Shown here: piece by piece, positions 20,265 to 31,723 of the stretch
Layout: every line of letters starts with the position of its first letter
Position numbering within the stretch: position 1 is the first letter of the stretch
From: Heterostelium multicystogenum
Taxonomy: Eukaryota > Evosea > Eumycetozoa > Acytosteliales > Acytosteliaceae
DNA: 48,887 nt
NCBI GenBank assembly: GCA_003667245.1
Contig: RCNN01000275.1
Location: 1-48,887, forward strand
Direction: 5' to 3'
Notes under the pieces: generated by a model
Told to the model about the DNA's origin: nothing
Databases searched by the model: none
The model's input: the letters and a program-made list of their open reading frames with translations, nothing else
Made by a program: the position numbers and the translations under genes

Positions 20265-22425
20265 TTATTGATTGAATATTTTTTTCTTTGGTGTCCATAG
20301 TCTAATGGTTGAGTCGGCGGAACATGAAGCTAAAATCGGTTCAGATGGATGGAATTTAACAGAATAAACTCTATCTGTGTGTCCTTCAAGTTTTTGTAAT
20401 ACTTTTCCTGATTGCTGTGAATATTGTTAAATTAGTATCATCTCACAAATCAAATGAATGATTAAAACATACCTTGCTAAAACCAATATCAAATAAATAA
20501 GCATTGTAGTCTGCGCTACCAGTGGCCAAAAGTACTGATTGATTGATGTCATCACACTTGTTTTCATCTTCGTCATCCTCCTCTGATTTTGTTTTGTTCT
20601 CCACTTCTCTTAATATTTCCTCCATCGTCTAAATCAATGTTGATTAATATTGGATTGATCAATCATCATCATTTGGTGATATTGTAGATACTTACTGAAA
20701 TCCTTTCCAACAAAAATAGAACTTTTAATTGGCCAATTCTTATTCTTGTGACTTGTAAGTGAGTGCAATAACTTCATTGGTGCCAAGAATATGGATGTGA
20801 AAACAATAGAAACCTTTGATCTATCATATACTCTGAGTACTGTTCATTAAAGTTTTGTAAGGTTAAGAACTCCCTATAATACTTCTTGTATACAATAGAC
20901 TACATACCATTGTCATATGAATTAACAGCCAAGAATCTTCCATCATCACCTTCGCTGTTGGTTGAAGACATAGTAATGCCTGAAATGGGTCTACCTTCTT
21001 GCGATGTTTCGTATGTATCAATGGGTGCACTACTATCTTTAGTTCCAGCTAATCCATCAACACCACTGTCCGAATGGAAACCGTCTGGCAAACTGATTTT
21101 ATTTGATTTTCTAGCATCCCATACTTTCAACTTTCCATTTGAATCACCTGTTAGAATATGTTGACCATCTTTAAATATATGTCTGTGATAATCAGGTAAG
21201 TAAGTCTAGAGAAATAACAATGAAATATAATTTCCGTTTACATACAATGAATTTATAAATGAATCATTCTCTAAAACAAAGATAGAGTTTGGTGTTCTCT
21301 TGTCGAATCCAATGATATGATTTTGAGTGTTACCGGCATAGAATATGTTGTTGTCAACCGGTGAAAACATGACGTCCAACACGAATCCAGAGGTATTGAA
21401 TGAAGCAACTGACTTGTTTGGTTGTTGCAAAGTCCCATAATTTTACAGTTTTATCGTATGATCCAGAGAGTATCTCTGTGCTATCGTTGTTCCACGCAAG
21501 CTCACTAACATTTACGTTGTGCTCTGCCAAAGTTGATATCTATTCACCAATCAACAAAATTAATATATTACCACACTAACTGTCGAATACTTAAGGAACA
21601 GCTAATTACCTCTCTTTGATTGAAAACATCCCATATCTTTAGAGTCTTGTCGAAACTGGCAGATGCCAACATCTTTCCACACGGTGAGAACTTGACAGAG
21701 TATACACTTGCATTGTGGCCTTTGAGTGTAAATTTATAAAAGAAATGTCTTTCATCCATCTTCTTGTTGGTTCTCTGCTGTGTCGATGATACTCCTACAT
21801 AGGATGAAGTTAGGATTAGTTGGTGTTTCGTTAGTCAATGACACTGGACTACAGCAAATGCTGCCGCAGATATATGCATACTCTCTTCGTTTACATCAGA
21901 AACCAAAGTAGGTGGCGGTACAATTACAGTGGTTGTCGATTGGTCTATGGATCCACTGCTCGACACCTCTGGCGTTGGAGAAGTGAATATGGCATCGATG
22001 TTGAATGGCTTATGAGACTTTCCAGTTTGATAGACCAGTACATCATATCTATTATTATGAAAGTTTAATGAACTGATCGATACGATCGTAATTCCAAGTG
22101 GTTTGCAAACAATACTATACCTTGCTGTTAGGTCATAGATTGATTTCTTTAGATCTTTATTTTCACGCTCATAGTTATCGAGTTTCGTCTTTAGCTGCTT
22201 CAACTCTTTGGTGAGTGTCTCTACGTGTGTCTTTGTATAGTCGGTACTGCTGCTGCTTCCACTTCCGATATGGCTGCTGCTAGTTATGCTTGTTCCGACG
22301 ACAGGATTGGCAGCAGCGTTGGAAGAACTACCGCTGGTATTCGATCCCGACACAGCTGAAGTGCTCGAAGTTGTCATGGAAGAAGTCGACGACCCGCTAA
22401 TGCTAGCACCACCATTACTACTCAT
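20265..22425 (-). CDS. coiled-coil WD40-repeat protein
   Basis: The ATG at 22425 is chosen over an upstream TTG; it starts a Ser/Gly/Thr-rich segment. A coiled coil follows (LTKELKQLKTKLDNYEREN). After a partly unresolved intron near 21790-21840 comes a beta propeller: LKGHNASVYSVKFSPCGKML with KTLKIWD, LAEHNVNVSELAWNNDS with KTVKLWD, FVLDVMFSPVDNNIF, ILTGDSNGKLKVWDARK, NVLRVYDR, LLATGSADYNAYLFD and LEGHTDRVYSVKFHPS with STIRLW. Blades 4 and 5 are separated by an acidic/Ser-rich loop. Introns fit 21540-21609, 21183-21245, 20840-20907, 20629-20695 and 20415-20472. One base shift lies near 21425. The layout resembles scaffold proteins such as Tup1-type regulators, but I cannot assign an orthologue. 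Confidence 0.75.
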
Positions 22426-22715
22426 GTTTGATGGCAATCTATTATTATCTATCTAAGCAACAAGGTACCCTTATATATAATATCAGCTTTTCCTTTATTT
22501 TTAATATTAATAATAATATATATTATTATTAGTGTGGTGAATTTTAAAATGAAAATCAAAAAAAATGAAAAATGAAATTCGATGTTGTGTTGGTTTGAGA
22601 GATGGGAGTGGGTGAATGATGATACTCTTAGCTGTGAGTAAATAAACTACATTCGATACTACTACTGAAATTGCACATCAAGTAGCATACCTATAGATAT
22701 AATAATAGTTTGACA

Positions 22716-23307
22716 ATGGAACAATATACAAGAGCTGAACTTTTGATGTCAGTTGACCCAATCTGGTCAATCTGCGAGAGATCTATGTATGCTTTCGAAA
22801 AAATGTAAAATCGAGAAGGGTGATGATCCAGAGGCCTGTCTCAGATACGCCATCGCTGTTTCTGGTTGCACTCAAAAGATGTAAGTAAAGACAAGCGTAA
22901 TCACATACACCCAATATCCTTGAGTATAGATCTGTACAGTCCAACTTGGTACAGCAACAACAGCAAAATCATAATCAACAGATTGGCTTTATAATAATAT
23001 AGTTGGTGCAATCTTATAGATCAATTGACTTATCTACATCTGTGTAAAGATAGATGTCTGCATGGAATATAATAATCATTCCATGAAACAATTCTATATA
23101 TTGTAACATAGATATCATATGATACTAATAATGATATCATTCTTAAACATATGTAGCATGCAAGAACTCACTAAAGAATGTAAACAAGAATTAGATAAAG
23201 CAGTAACTTGTTTGGAAGAGAATAATATGCGTTCAGTTAAATGCGAAAAAGAAAGAGTCGACTTGTCAACCTGTTTCAAATTAAAGTCATTCGATAAGTT
23301 CCAATAA
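22716..23307 (+). CDS. ndufa8: NDUFA8-like CX9C protein (complex I)
   Basis: Multi-CX9C protein matching NDUFA8/PGIV, a complex I subunit of the mitochondrial intermembrane space. After joining exons at intron 22881-23156, the cysteines run C-x10-C-x9-C-x11-C-x9-C-x10-C-x9-C, close to the NDUFA8 spacing. Visible pieces are KIEKGDDPEAC, LRYAIAVSGC, CKQELDKAVTC and CEKERVDLSTC. From ATG 22716 the frame stops early because the A run at 22798-22803 has six A; five would keep FEKCKIEKG in frame. The gene is divergent from the WD40 gene with about 290 bases of shared upstream DNA. Other CHCH proteins are possible, but the four-pair pattern argues for NDUFA8. Confidence 0.75.
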
Positions 23308-23642
23308 ACAATAGTAAACAATCTTTTAGCTTACATCCAATAAATAATAATAATAATAATAAAACAGAAACATGTTATAATAATACAAAGAACAATACAT
23401 ACATACATATATCATAACAAACAGCTTAAACAACAACAAATCATATAATACACTCAGTTTATCTTAACCTATCTTCGCCTACTTACTCGTACTCACAAAC
23501 AAAAGTTCGAAGGCGTCAAATGCATTCGTTCATTCTATTCTATATTCTATGTTTATTTATGATATACGGGGTCATTTGTGAGATGTACATTTAATTTGGA
23601 TATTATAAACTACTTTCTATGATGTTGAGGGCAGATGACTTT
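23308..23642. other. convergent spacer
   Basis: 3' flanks of the CX9C gene and the kinase; an (AAT)n run near 23343 and CATACATACATA near 23395. No gene seen. Confidence 0.45.
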
Positions 23643-26554
23643 CTATAAGTAAAGAATGGAATGTTTAAGTTTGAAAAAGGGTCTCTTCTTTCGTTTGTCT
23701 TGCTCTGCCGACACATCCCAGGAAGTTGGATCATTATTTACAGCATCTTCAAAGTATGAGGTATCGATTTCACTCTCGACCTTTGGAATAAATGGTGGCT
23801 TCTGCTCTAAAATGCTTTCCCAAGTCATTCCATTCCTATTAAAAAATGGATGTGACTTGAATTCTTCTAAACTCTTAAATCTATTTGAAGGCTCGCATAA
23901 CATTCTAAGAGATAATAATAATAATAATAGTAACAAGTTACAACAGAAGAAGGTTAGTAAAAGTTTTGTGTCAATGTTAGTCAAGTAAGGCTGCTGTCGA
24001 ATCGTTACCTTTTTAGAATATCTGAAGCCTCGGGTGATAGATCTTGTGTGAATAGAGGCCAATCTAAAACCTCTCTCCACTGCATGATATTTATAAATAC
24101 ATCGTTGGGTGTGTCGGCACAGAATGGGTTGAATCCACAGAGCATCTCCATGAATACGCATCCCAGCGACCAGTAGTCGCATGTGTGGTTGTAGCCTTCG
24201 TCCGCTACGATCTCTGGAGCCATATACTCGGGGGAGCCGACTGCAGAGTGTGCGGTTGGACGACGATATGCGACCACTCCATTGGTACCGTGGGTGTTGG
24301 TGAGTGTGGAGCGGAACGAGAAAGTTCCATCCATGCAGCTCTTTCTAAAGTCAGACATAGTCTCGCGGTTAAATCCGTTCCTGCTCTCGATTCCTTCTTT
24401 GCTCAGTCCAAAAATCGATCAGCTTGATGTGTCCGAATTTATCGATGACGAAATTACCAGGCTTGATGTCACGGTGAGTGAACTTGAGTACATGTAGTGA
24501 GTTTAGCGCCTCAATCATCTCGGCCATGTAGAATCGCGCGTCTTCCTCGCTAAGCATACCCAGCGAGTTCAGAAGCGCTCTAAAGTCACCTCCACAGTGG
24601 TACTCCATAGCAAGGTAGAGGTATTGTGAGTCTTGGAACGAGTAGAGCAGTTTGGTGATCCACTTGCCGCTCGACTCGCTCATTACTGCCTTTTCCTGAG
24701 CGACTTGTACACGCTGATTTGCCCATTGAATCGACTGCTTCTTGATTCGCTTTAGCGTTACGACGTCGCCAGTGTCTTTCTTGATAGCCAGGAACACCTG
24801 TCCAAATCCACCTTTGCCAATTTGAGTGAGAATCTTAAACTTCTTTCAGCTTCATTCCAGCACGTTTGTTCCTCAGGAAATTAGTCTCACTTTCAAAGTG
24901 CTTTGATGTCCATGCCTGGGCGCCACATTCGTCCAGCCTCGACTCCCTGCAAAAGTCTATTACACGTTGATAACGTCTGCTTCGCTGATGTATATATTTG
25001 AAAAGCTCCTGATAGTAATGGCTAAAGTAGTTGTCAAGGATCTTTCCTTTCTCTGTGGTCGGTGGGTTGTTTGCACTCTCTAACTTTGTCTAAAAATTTA
25101 CAATATTGATATGGTGATGTTGTTGTGGCGGCTGCGGCTGCTGCTGTGGCTGCCGGTGTTTCTTTGCTATTCTTTCTGCTGGAACTTGGCGATGACGACG
25201 GTGATTTCTTTATTTGGTTGGCTGACTCTAACATTGGTGACGATGGCGATGACGATGGTGATGAAGGTGATGATGGATTGCTGTTTATATTGATAACGCT
25301 TGGTGGATTGATATTCAGTCCACCTCCGATTGTGAATGAGCCGTTGGAGAGTGTATGTGTGATGGTGGTGGGACGATCGGGGAGCCGGTTCGGAGATCAG
25401 CTCTGTGTGGGCCAGTAACGGGTTGGTTGTTGGCGCACTTGGGTAGCTTGTTGGTGAGCGAGGAGGTGGTGCTGGAGGCAGCTTCCTGTGCCCATTCGGC
25501 GATCCGACAACATTAGTTTAGACCCGCTGCACTGAGCTTGCTGTGGTTGCTGCTGTTCCTCAATAATGATCTCTTCGAAAACTACAAATTTCTTGGAGCG
25601 ATGTGATATCAAAATAAAATCGTGGTCCAATATCTTACCGTCGCAGTCCGCCAGCTTTAAGAACTTGACCTCTCTATACGTCTTTTGCGAGATGTATTTT
25701 AGAATGTCCAAGACTGTTCTCGTGTTGTTCAGGTGTATTGTCCAGTAGGTTGTCCATTGCACATTCAATATACTCGAGAAGTTCTCGACTGGAAGCAAAG
25801 GGTTGTTGGGTGCTGCCGGTTTCAAAAATGTACTGGAACCAACATGTACATAATCAATCTGTTGTGCTAAAAGATAAAACTTTGCCAATGATTTCTGAAT
25901 TTTCACATTTCGATGAGATCAATCATCACATTTGATGCAAGAGTAAAGGAGAGGTGATGAGGAAGGAAGATGAGGTTAGTTAACTAATCGGATGTATGTG
26001 CGTGTCACTTCGAAGTGAAGTTGCTTATTGGGTATCATACCATTTGTTGTGATAAAGAAGATCTGTTTGATGATTGCGGTGAAGAATTTGATGATGATGA
26101 ATTCGATGATGATGCTGTTGATACAAGTTGTTTGTTACTGTTGGAGCGCTGTATGTTATTGTTGCTACTGTTTCCAGAGGACGATAATGATGTCGATGGG
26201 GATAATGTTATTATTGGTGGAGATCTCGGTGAACTGGGTGGTGAATCATGAATGATGACCACTGTTGCTGTTGTGACTGTTACTCAATTCACTGAGAGCA
26301 CCATGCACATTGGTAAAGAAATCCTCAATACTCTGACGTACGACAATGCCCTTTTTCCTTAAGCTGTGAATCGGTGAAGAAACACTTTTAGTGCTATTGC
26401 TGCTGCTGCTACTACTTCCACCGGAACTGCTACTGGTAGCTCCGCCACCTCCACCGCTGCTGCTACTGCTACTACTATTGTCAACAGAATTCAACCCGAT
26501 CCTACTGCTGCTGCTGCTGTTACCTTCCCTTTCCGAACTAGAGGAGCTACTCAT
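23643..26554 (-). CDS. NDR/Dbf2-type AGC protein kinase with long N-terminal extension
   Basis: The ATG at 26554 opens a Ser/Gly homopolymer region. A structured segment follows at about 25880-25560 ([40 protein letters not shown]), then more low-complexity sequence. The kinase part has the NDR-specific N-lobe leader ([38 protein letters not shown]), the glycine loop [35 protein letters not shown] with the DFG Gly one frame away, an activation insert, [10 protein letters not shown] and [13 protein letters not shown]. An intron fits 23905-24008. The C-tail has [16 protein letters not shown]. Shifts near 24840, 24420, 25400 and elsewhere split the frame. The closest kinases are Dbf2/Sid2, Mob-dependent regulators of mitotic exit and cytokinesis; dictyostelid NdrC/NdrD are candidates. 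Confidence 0.85.
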
Positions 26555-27486
26555 AAAATATTGAACGAATAGTAGCTACTACACAAATACTAGTCAAGAG
26601 TAAGGATAATGAAGAGGAAGAAGTAGAAGAGTAAATACTAAACTAGCTGTAGTTGTTGTATCTTAAATTTGATTTGGACCGCTTACTACGACTACTACAA
26701 TTGCTGCCGTTGTTACTGTTGATGTTTGATGATTGATGGATGTTGATTGCCAGTGCCAATGTGCTTGCTATTGTTTTATTTTATTTTTATTTTTTTTATT
26801 TTTTTTTTGTGCTTCCTTCCCTTTTGGCTTTGTGTGCTGTGCTGTGAGGGGTATTGAGCCTAAAAATATATTTATAATAAGATAATTAATTTATAACTGT
26901 ATCTGGTTGTGTTTTGTGTGTGTCAAATTGATTTTGTAGTATTAGTGTAGTGTGTTTGTTGTTTTTTTGGGCTTGTGTTTGTAATTATGTATTTTTGCTT
27001 TTGCTGTTGTTATTCTTGTTGTTGGTTGTTTTTTCTGATTGCTAGTTTGACTTGTATGTCTTTTAATTTTTAGTTAATTTTGGACAGATTAATTTTTATT
27101 AATTTAAATTTTATTTTTAATAATTTGCAAAAAAGTGGTGGTTATCAAAACAATTGTTTTTTTTTATTCCCAACCAATCAACTTTTATTTATCCAATCTA
27201 ATTAATATATGGGAGAGTCACATCACCATTTAATAAATGAATCAATCAATCAATCAATTCATTAAGAAATAAAATAATCAAGAATAAATTCGAAATATCT
27301 TGATTGATTTGACGACTTTATATGTTTTTCTTGTAAAAAATTAGTAGTATTTATTGTTGTCATTTCATTAAAACTCTTTAGTATTAAGTTAATAATACAA
27401 AAATGATGATGAAAAACAAAAATCAAAATAATAATAGATGAATCGATCTACGATTAAAAATTGAAACATGTTTTTGATTGTTATCT
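26555..27486. other. AT-rich upstream region of the kinase
   Basis: No gene seen. A GT-rich stretch (26690-27060, CA-rich on the minus strand, including GGCTCAATACCCCTCACAGC read from the minus strand near 26850) could be untranslated leader of the kinase transcript. Confidence 0.35.
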
Positions 27487-28560
27487 TTAATTAATTTGAA
27501 TGATGATATGTTGTTTCTCGCTTTCGGCCCACTGTCGATATGAGGATCTAAGTGGTTCTTTTAAATTGAGAATATTCCTTCTGGGAAGTAATGGCAGTCA
27601 TCGTTTTCATCGCGCATAGCACTGAATTCTAACTGTGGCAAATTACCTTCACACACTTTTTGATCAAATTGACCAAATTTCAAAATACCTCATATCATTT
27701 TTATTTGACATTTTTACATTCATGGGAGAAACCTAAAATAATTTTGAAATTGAAAAAATAAATTAAGGAACGTTACTGACGATATATCATTTGGCATAGT
27801 TAAGTTTGACAATCTCATCAGTTACCAAACCTTAGCGCTAGAGTTTTGAGAACAGTATTCGTATTTGGATAGAAGCGATTGGTACTCCTGATCCAACTCG
27901 ATCATTTTGTGTGCTCTTGAAGAAAGTCGTAGACTGCTCTCAATTAACAACCGTTCAGTACATACTTAGCGGAAATGCAAAGTTTGGAATTGAGCTTGTG
28001 TAGCAGTTAGATTACTTCTAGGTTGCCATAGAAAGAAGCCATTGCCAACATCGATGGTAGAATTGCTTGGACTCTGCTGTGAAAAGATTCGATTGAGTGC
28101 TGCGAATATGGCTATCCATTGCCAGGGTTTATCTTTATGTAGTTTGGTTTTGATATCTAATAAAGCCAGTGTTGATTGCTCGATTCGTTGGAATATTGTT
28201 TTTGGATCCTTTTGGTAAAATAAGGCAGCTTGTCATTGACATGCAAATTGAGGCTTAGAGACAGAGGGTAATCTTTGATAAAATACCAAAAGTTGTCTCG
28301 AAGTTTTTATCAACACTTGCTATCGTGGCACCCATGAGTTTTATCTCCTTTGCTCCCTCATGGTTCATATCATATACTTCCAGGAAGTATTTCTATACCT
28401 GTCGACTGCATCGGTAATGTTTGAAATTGAATGCAGAGGTTTCTTTTCTTGATCCACAGATAAACTACTAATGTGTTTCTTGGCCTTTACACTTCCAATT
28501 AATTTTATTTATGTATTGTATTATAATAAACATACGCCAGATGAAATTGTATGGTTATAA
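27487..28560 (-). pseudogene. fragmented protein-coding gene of unknown family
   Basis: No frame here is long, but consecutive minus-strand pieces read as normal protein with good composition: KAKKHISSLSVDQEKKPLHS and ITDAVDRYR (about 28490-28390), FLEVYDMNHEGAKEIKLMGA with TIASVDKNFETTFGILSK (about 28400-28280), IFQRIEQSTLALLDIKTKLH and KPWQWIAIFAALNRIFSQQS (about 28200-28060), NGFFLWQPRSN, ERLLIESSLRLSSRAHKMIE (about 27950), FGQFDQKVCEGNLPQLEFSA (about 27670), and LNLKEPLRSSYRQWAESEK ending at a stop at 27487. Each join needs a base shift or a short intron. I do not recognise the family. Given the error pattern elsewhere it may be a functional gene hidden by indels. The 5' end is uncertain. 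Confidence 0.55.
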
Positions 28561-31031
28561 ATCTGTTGTTGATGTGGGCAACTCTTTAATTACCTGATTC
28601 AAACCTAAAGTTGGAATATGTTTCTTTGACTTTAAATATCTAATTAATAAATTAATAATTATATTGCAAAATATTCGAATCTTAGAACATTGGTATTTTA
28701 TTAAAATGAAATTCAAACTATTGAAACATACAATTTTTATTAAATATATATATTGAAATTTGTTCTTTGCACATATCCCATTATCATCACAATCAGCCGT
28801 TGATATGATCGTTGTGAAATGAAAAGAGAAATGTCCATAGTCTGTTGGTGTTGATAGCTGAATATCATTAGACCTGTCTGTGAATCTTGAATGATGTTAA
28901 AACCTTTCTGTGGAGGATGACCAAGTGATGTTTGATGAGAGATGTATCTGCTTTGAATTTTGACAAAATGAAAATAGATTGATTGAGATCATGGTTTGAT
29001 GAAAATTTTGAAGTGGATTGATTGAAAATGATATGAAAATAAAAGTAAATATTTTATTTGTATCAATTTTATATTATTTTGTTGTTAGTATAATAATAAA
29101 AATTTTAACTTATTAATTTCACATCAAACTGGTAAATACAATGTTCCATTGATCTTTGAATCTATCATATAATGATTGCTATTTATTATTTTGAGTAAAC
29201 CATGTTTGGCTGTTGACATTTTAATGATGATTGTTTAAGACTTATAAATAATAAAGTATAATCCAGAAATTGAAGTTTAAATAAGTTTTTTCTTAATAAA
29301 TGTTAATATATTTTTTTAATATTATTAATGTTGTGTTTATAATCTACTCACAACAAAAATGAGTAGAGTTTTGAATTTATATAAAAGAGCAGCTTATAAT
29401 TTTTAATTGGATCTTAGGGACATCTATGCTAAATCTGGTTGAGAAGTTGAATTTATTTTTTCTGATAATATTGCAAGCTATTTAAGGTATTTTTTTAATT
29501 AAATTTCAATGTAAAATTCAATAACTGATTTACAATTGTTATTATATGAAATTAAATTAATGAAATATATAAATTTAGATTATTGAATTTTGTACCAGAT
29601 CCAAGTGAAAAAAAGCACATTTGCCAATAGTTCCAGAAAATGGAACACAAACTGTATCTAAAGTCTTTGAAAAGGAATTATAATCTTTAGTGCAAAGTAC
29701 AAAATTGAGGTAGAAAAAAGAGAAGAACAAGGGTTCTTGAAAGGGAAAGAAATAATTGTTTTTTGTTACTAGATAAATTACAATTTTAAAACTGAAAAAT
29801 TATCATCATTGAACATAAATTTAGTTTAAATAATAGTTACCTTGTATGATCCCATTCTTCCCAAACATCTAAACAATGAATATCTTCATTGGGCTACACA
29901 GTCTCAATAATGGTATAGTTTTTGTTTCTCTGATAATCGAGGATACATCGTCCCAAACTAAAATAGTAGTCCTGGCCAGTTACTGACCGGAATCCAGAGG
30001 AGTGTTATATCTAATATGAGTATACCAAGCAGTCCAATGATTCCATATGTTTATTCTGTATATCATCGTCGGTACCAATATTTTCAAGTTGTAATTTTGT
30101 GCGACAGACCTTTTTATATTTGTTGTATATCATTCTCTTTTGTAATAATAAAAAACAAACTTCTAAGATCGACTAATTAGTTGATGACCAACATTTTCAA
30201 ATGCTCGGGACTGCCATAGTCTGTGGCATAGTGTTTCCACAATAAAGTTGAAATAATCTGGATAAGAGATCACAGTATAAATCAATGTGGTCTTTTTTCA
30301 GCAGTTAGAATAGAAAGCCATCATGTTAGGTTTCCCACAAATCAACTAAAATGGTTTCGAGAAATCAATCAAACAGATGTTTGTCATGAGCTACCACAAG
30401 AAAACACCTTTCAAAGGTGATAGATTGAAGTCTTGATGTGGTTGTTTGATGATTTATTTCTTTGATGATCAATTACCTTTGGTCTTAGTAAATCAAATTG
30501 TCTCAAAGTGATAAGATGAGATATGGATTAGAAGTCATCCTATTTCTTTGATAGATGAAGAATATTATATGCTATATAGATTGATTCGAAAGAAAATAGT
30601 TCGATATAATGTTGAAATTTCTTTTATATTCCTCAATATATTTTGACATATATATTTATTAAATAGAGTTTTAAATATGTTATCCATATCTTATAGAATA
30701 ACTTCTAAGAACTAGAATTAAAATAAAAAATATCGAATCCACTTTTTACAAAATCTTTGTGAATAACAAAGAGGGTTGATTGTTCAAGATTTAATCAAGA
30801 TTTCATGTAATTCTTTTCAAAAGTATTTTCTTTTAATGGGCATGAACTTAATTTAATTAAATAGATCCAATAAGAATGACCCCAATAGATATATCATAAT
30901 CTCACAATATTCAACGAATCAATCATTATCTTTTGATACCTTCAATTGTTTTGTTGTATAACAAGAAATCTAGATAAAGCTTAGCCATTTGAAAGGTCTT
31001 CAGAAATTGTTTATACCAATATTAATATATA
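28561..31031. other. long spacer with possible coding fragments
   Basis: No complete gene is supportable. Short protein-like pieces occur on the plus strand (DIYAKSG, VEFIFSDN near 29420-29470; IVPENGTQTVSKVFEKE and YKIEVEKREEQGFLKGKE near 29620-29750) and on the minus strand (MIYNKYKKVCRTKLQLENIG near 30135-30070; DYQRNKNYTI near 29935). They may be relics or badly sequenced exons. The rest is AT-rich. Confidence 0.35.
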
Positions 31032-31645
31032 ATGTTTAAACAAATATTAATTCTTTCTTTTTTACTTGGACTTGTTTCCTCTCAAGTTCCAGCCAATACA
31101 TTACCAGTAAGTCTTTACATAGAAGTTTGATTTTAAAGTTATTGGAAATTAATTATACATCAACAGGGTATCTTAAATGGATATTTAATTCAATCTAGCA
31201 CATCTGACTATAATTCTGATCATTCTGTTTTTAATGCTAGACTAAATAGACCTGTCAGAGCGTATGTTTGATATCCTAGAACTTGAATATTAATTTTAAT
31301 CAAGTTGTATTTCTCTATAGTTGGTGTCCTCAAACAAGTGTTGTTAACAATAATCAAGAGTGGATCATGGCAAGCAGTATGGTACCGTTTGATGTTTATG
31401 GTATACAAATCCAAGGTCGTTATGATTATGATCAATGGGTTACCTCTTTCGAAATCCAAATCAGTCTTGATGGCACCTCATGGAGAAGTTTGGGTGTTTA
31501 CAATTCTGATCTTACCAATCGTAATATGGTTAACTACATAGATTTCCGTGGGGTGCAAAGAGTCAGAAATATTCTTCTTAAACCAGTTACCTTCCACCCC
31601 AATGGTATTGCTGTAAGATGGGAGGTCATTATGAAATTAGTCTAA
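31032..31645 (+). CDS. secreted discoidin (F5/8 type C) domain protein
   Basis: Single-domain secreted protein. Exon 1 (31032-31106) encodes the signal peptide MFKQILILSFLLGLVSSQ. Introns are 31107-31166 (GTAAGT..CAACAG) and 31262-31320 (GTATGT..CTATAG). The joined frame is 164 residues and intact. The discoidin fold shows STSDYNSDHSVFNARLNRPV, the conserved AWCPQ start, IQIQGRYDYDQWVTSFEIQI, SLDGTSWRSLGVYN and a C-terminal GIAVRWEVIMKL. It lacks the second (H-type lectin) domain of discoidin I/II, and unlike discoidin I it carries a classical signal peptide. Such domains bind carbohydrate or lipid surfaces. It converges on the polyQ gene with a 78-base gap. Confidence 0.9.
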
Positions 31646-31723
31646 ACTAGAGACCAAGTTCCTCAAGCAATTGTATATTTAATAAATATATAATATTTTA
31701 TTTGTATGAATGACAGAGGCCCT

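Noticed and set aside
24185..24497. Plus-strand frames opposite the kinase
   Set aside because: Shadows of the kinase catalytic domain, whose motifs HRDIKPGN and GSPEYMAPE define the true strand.
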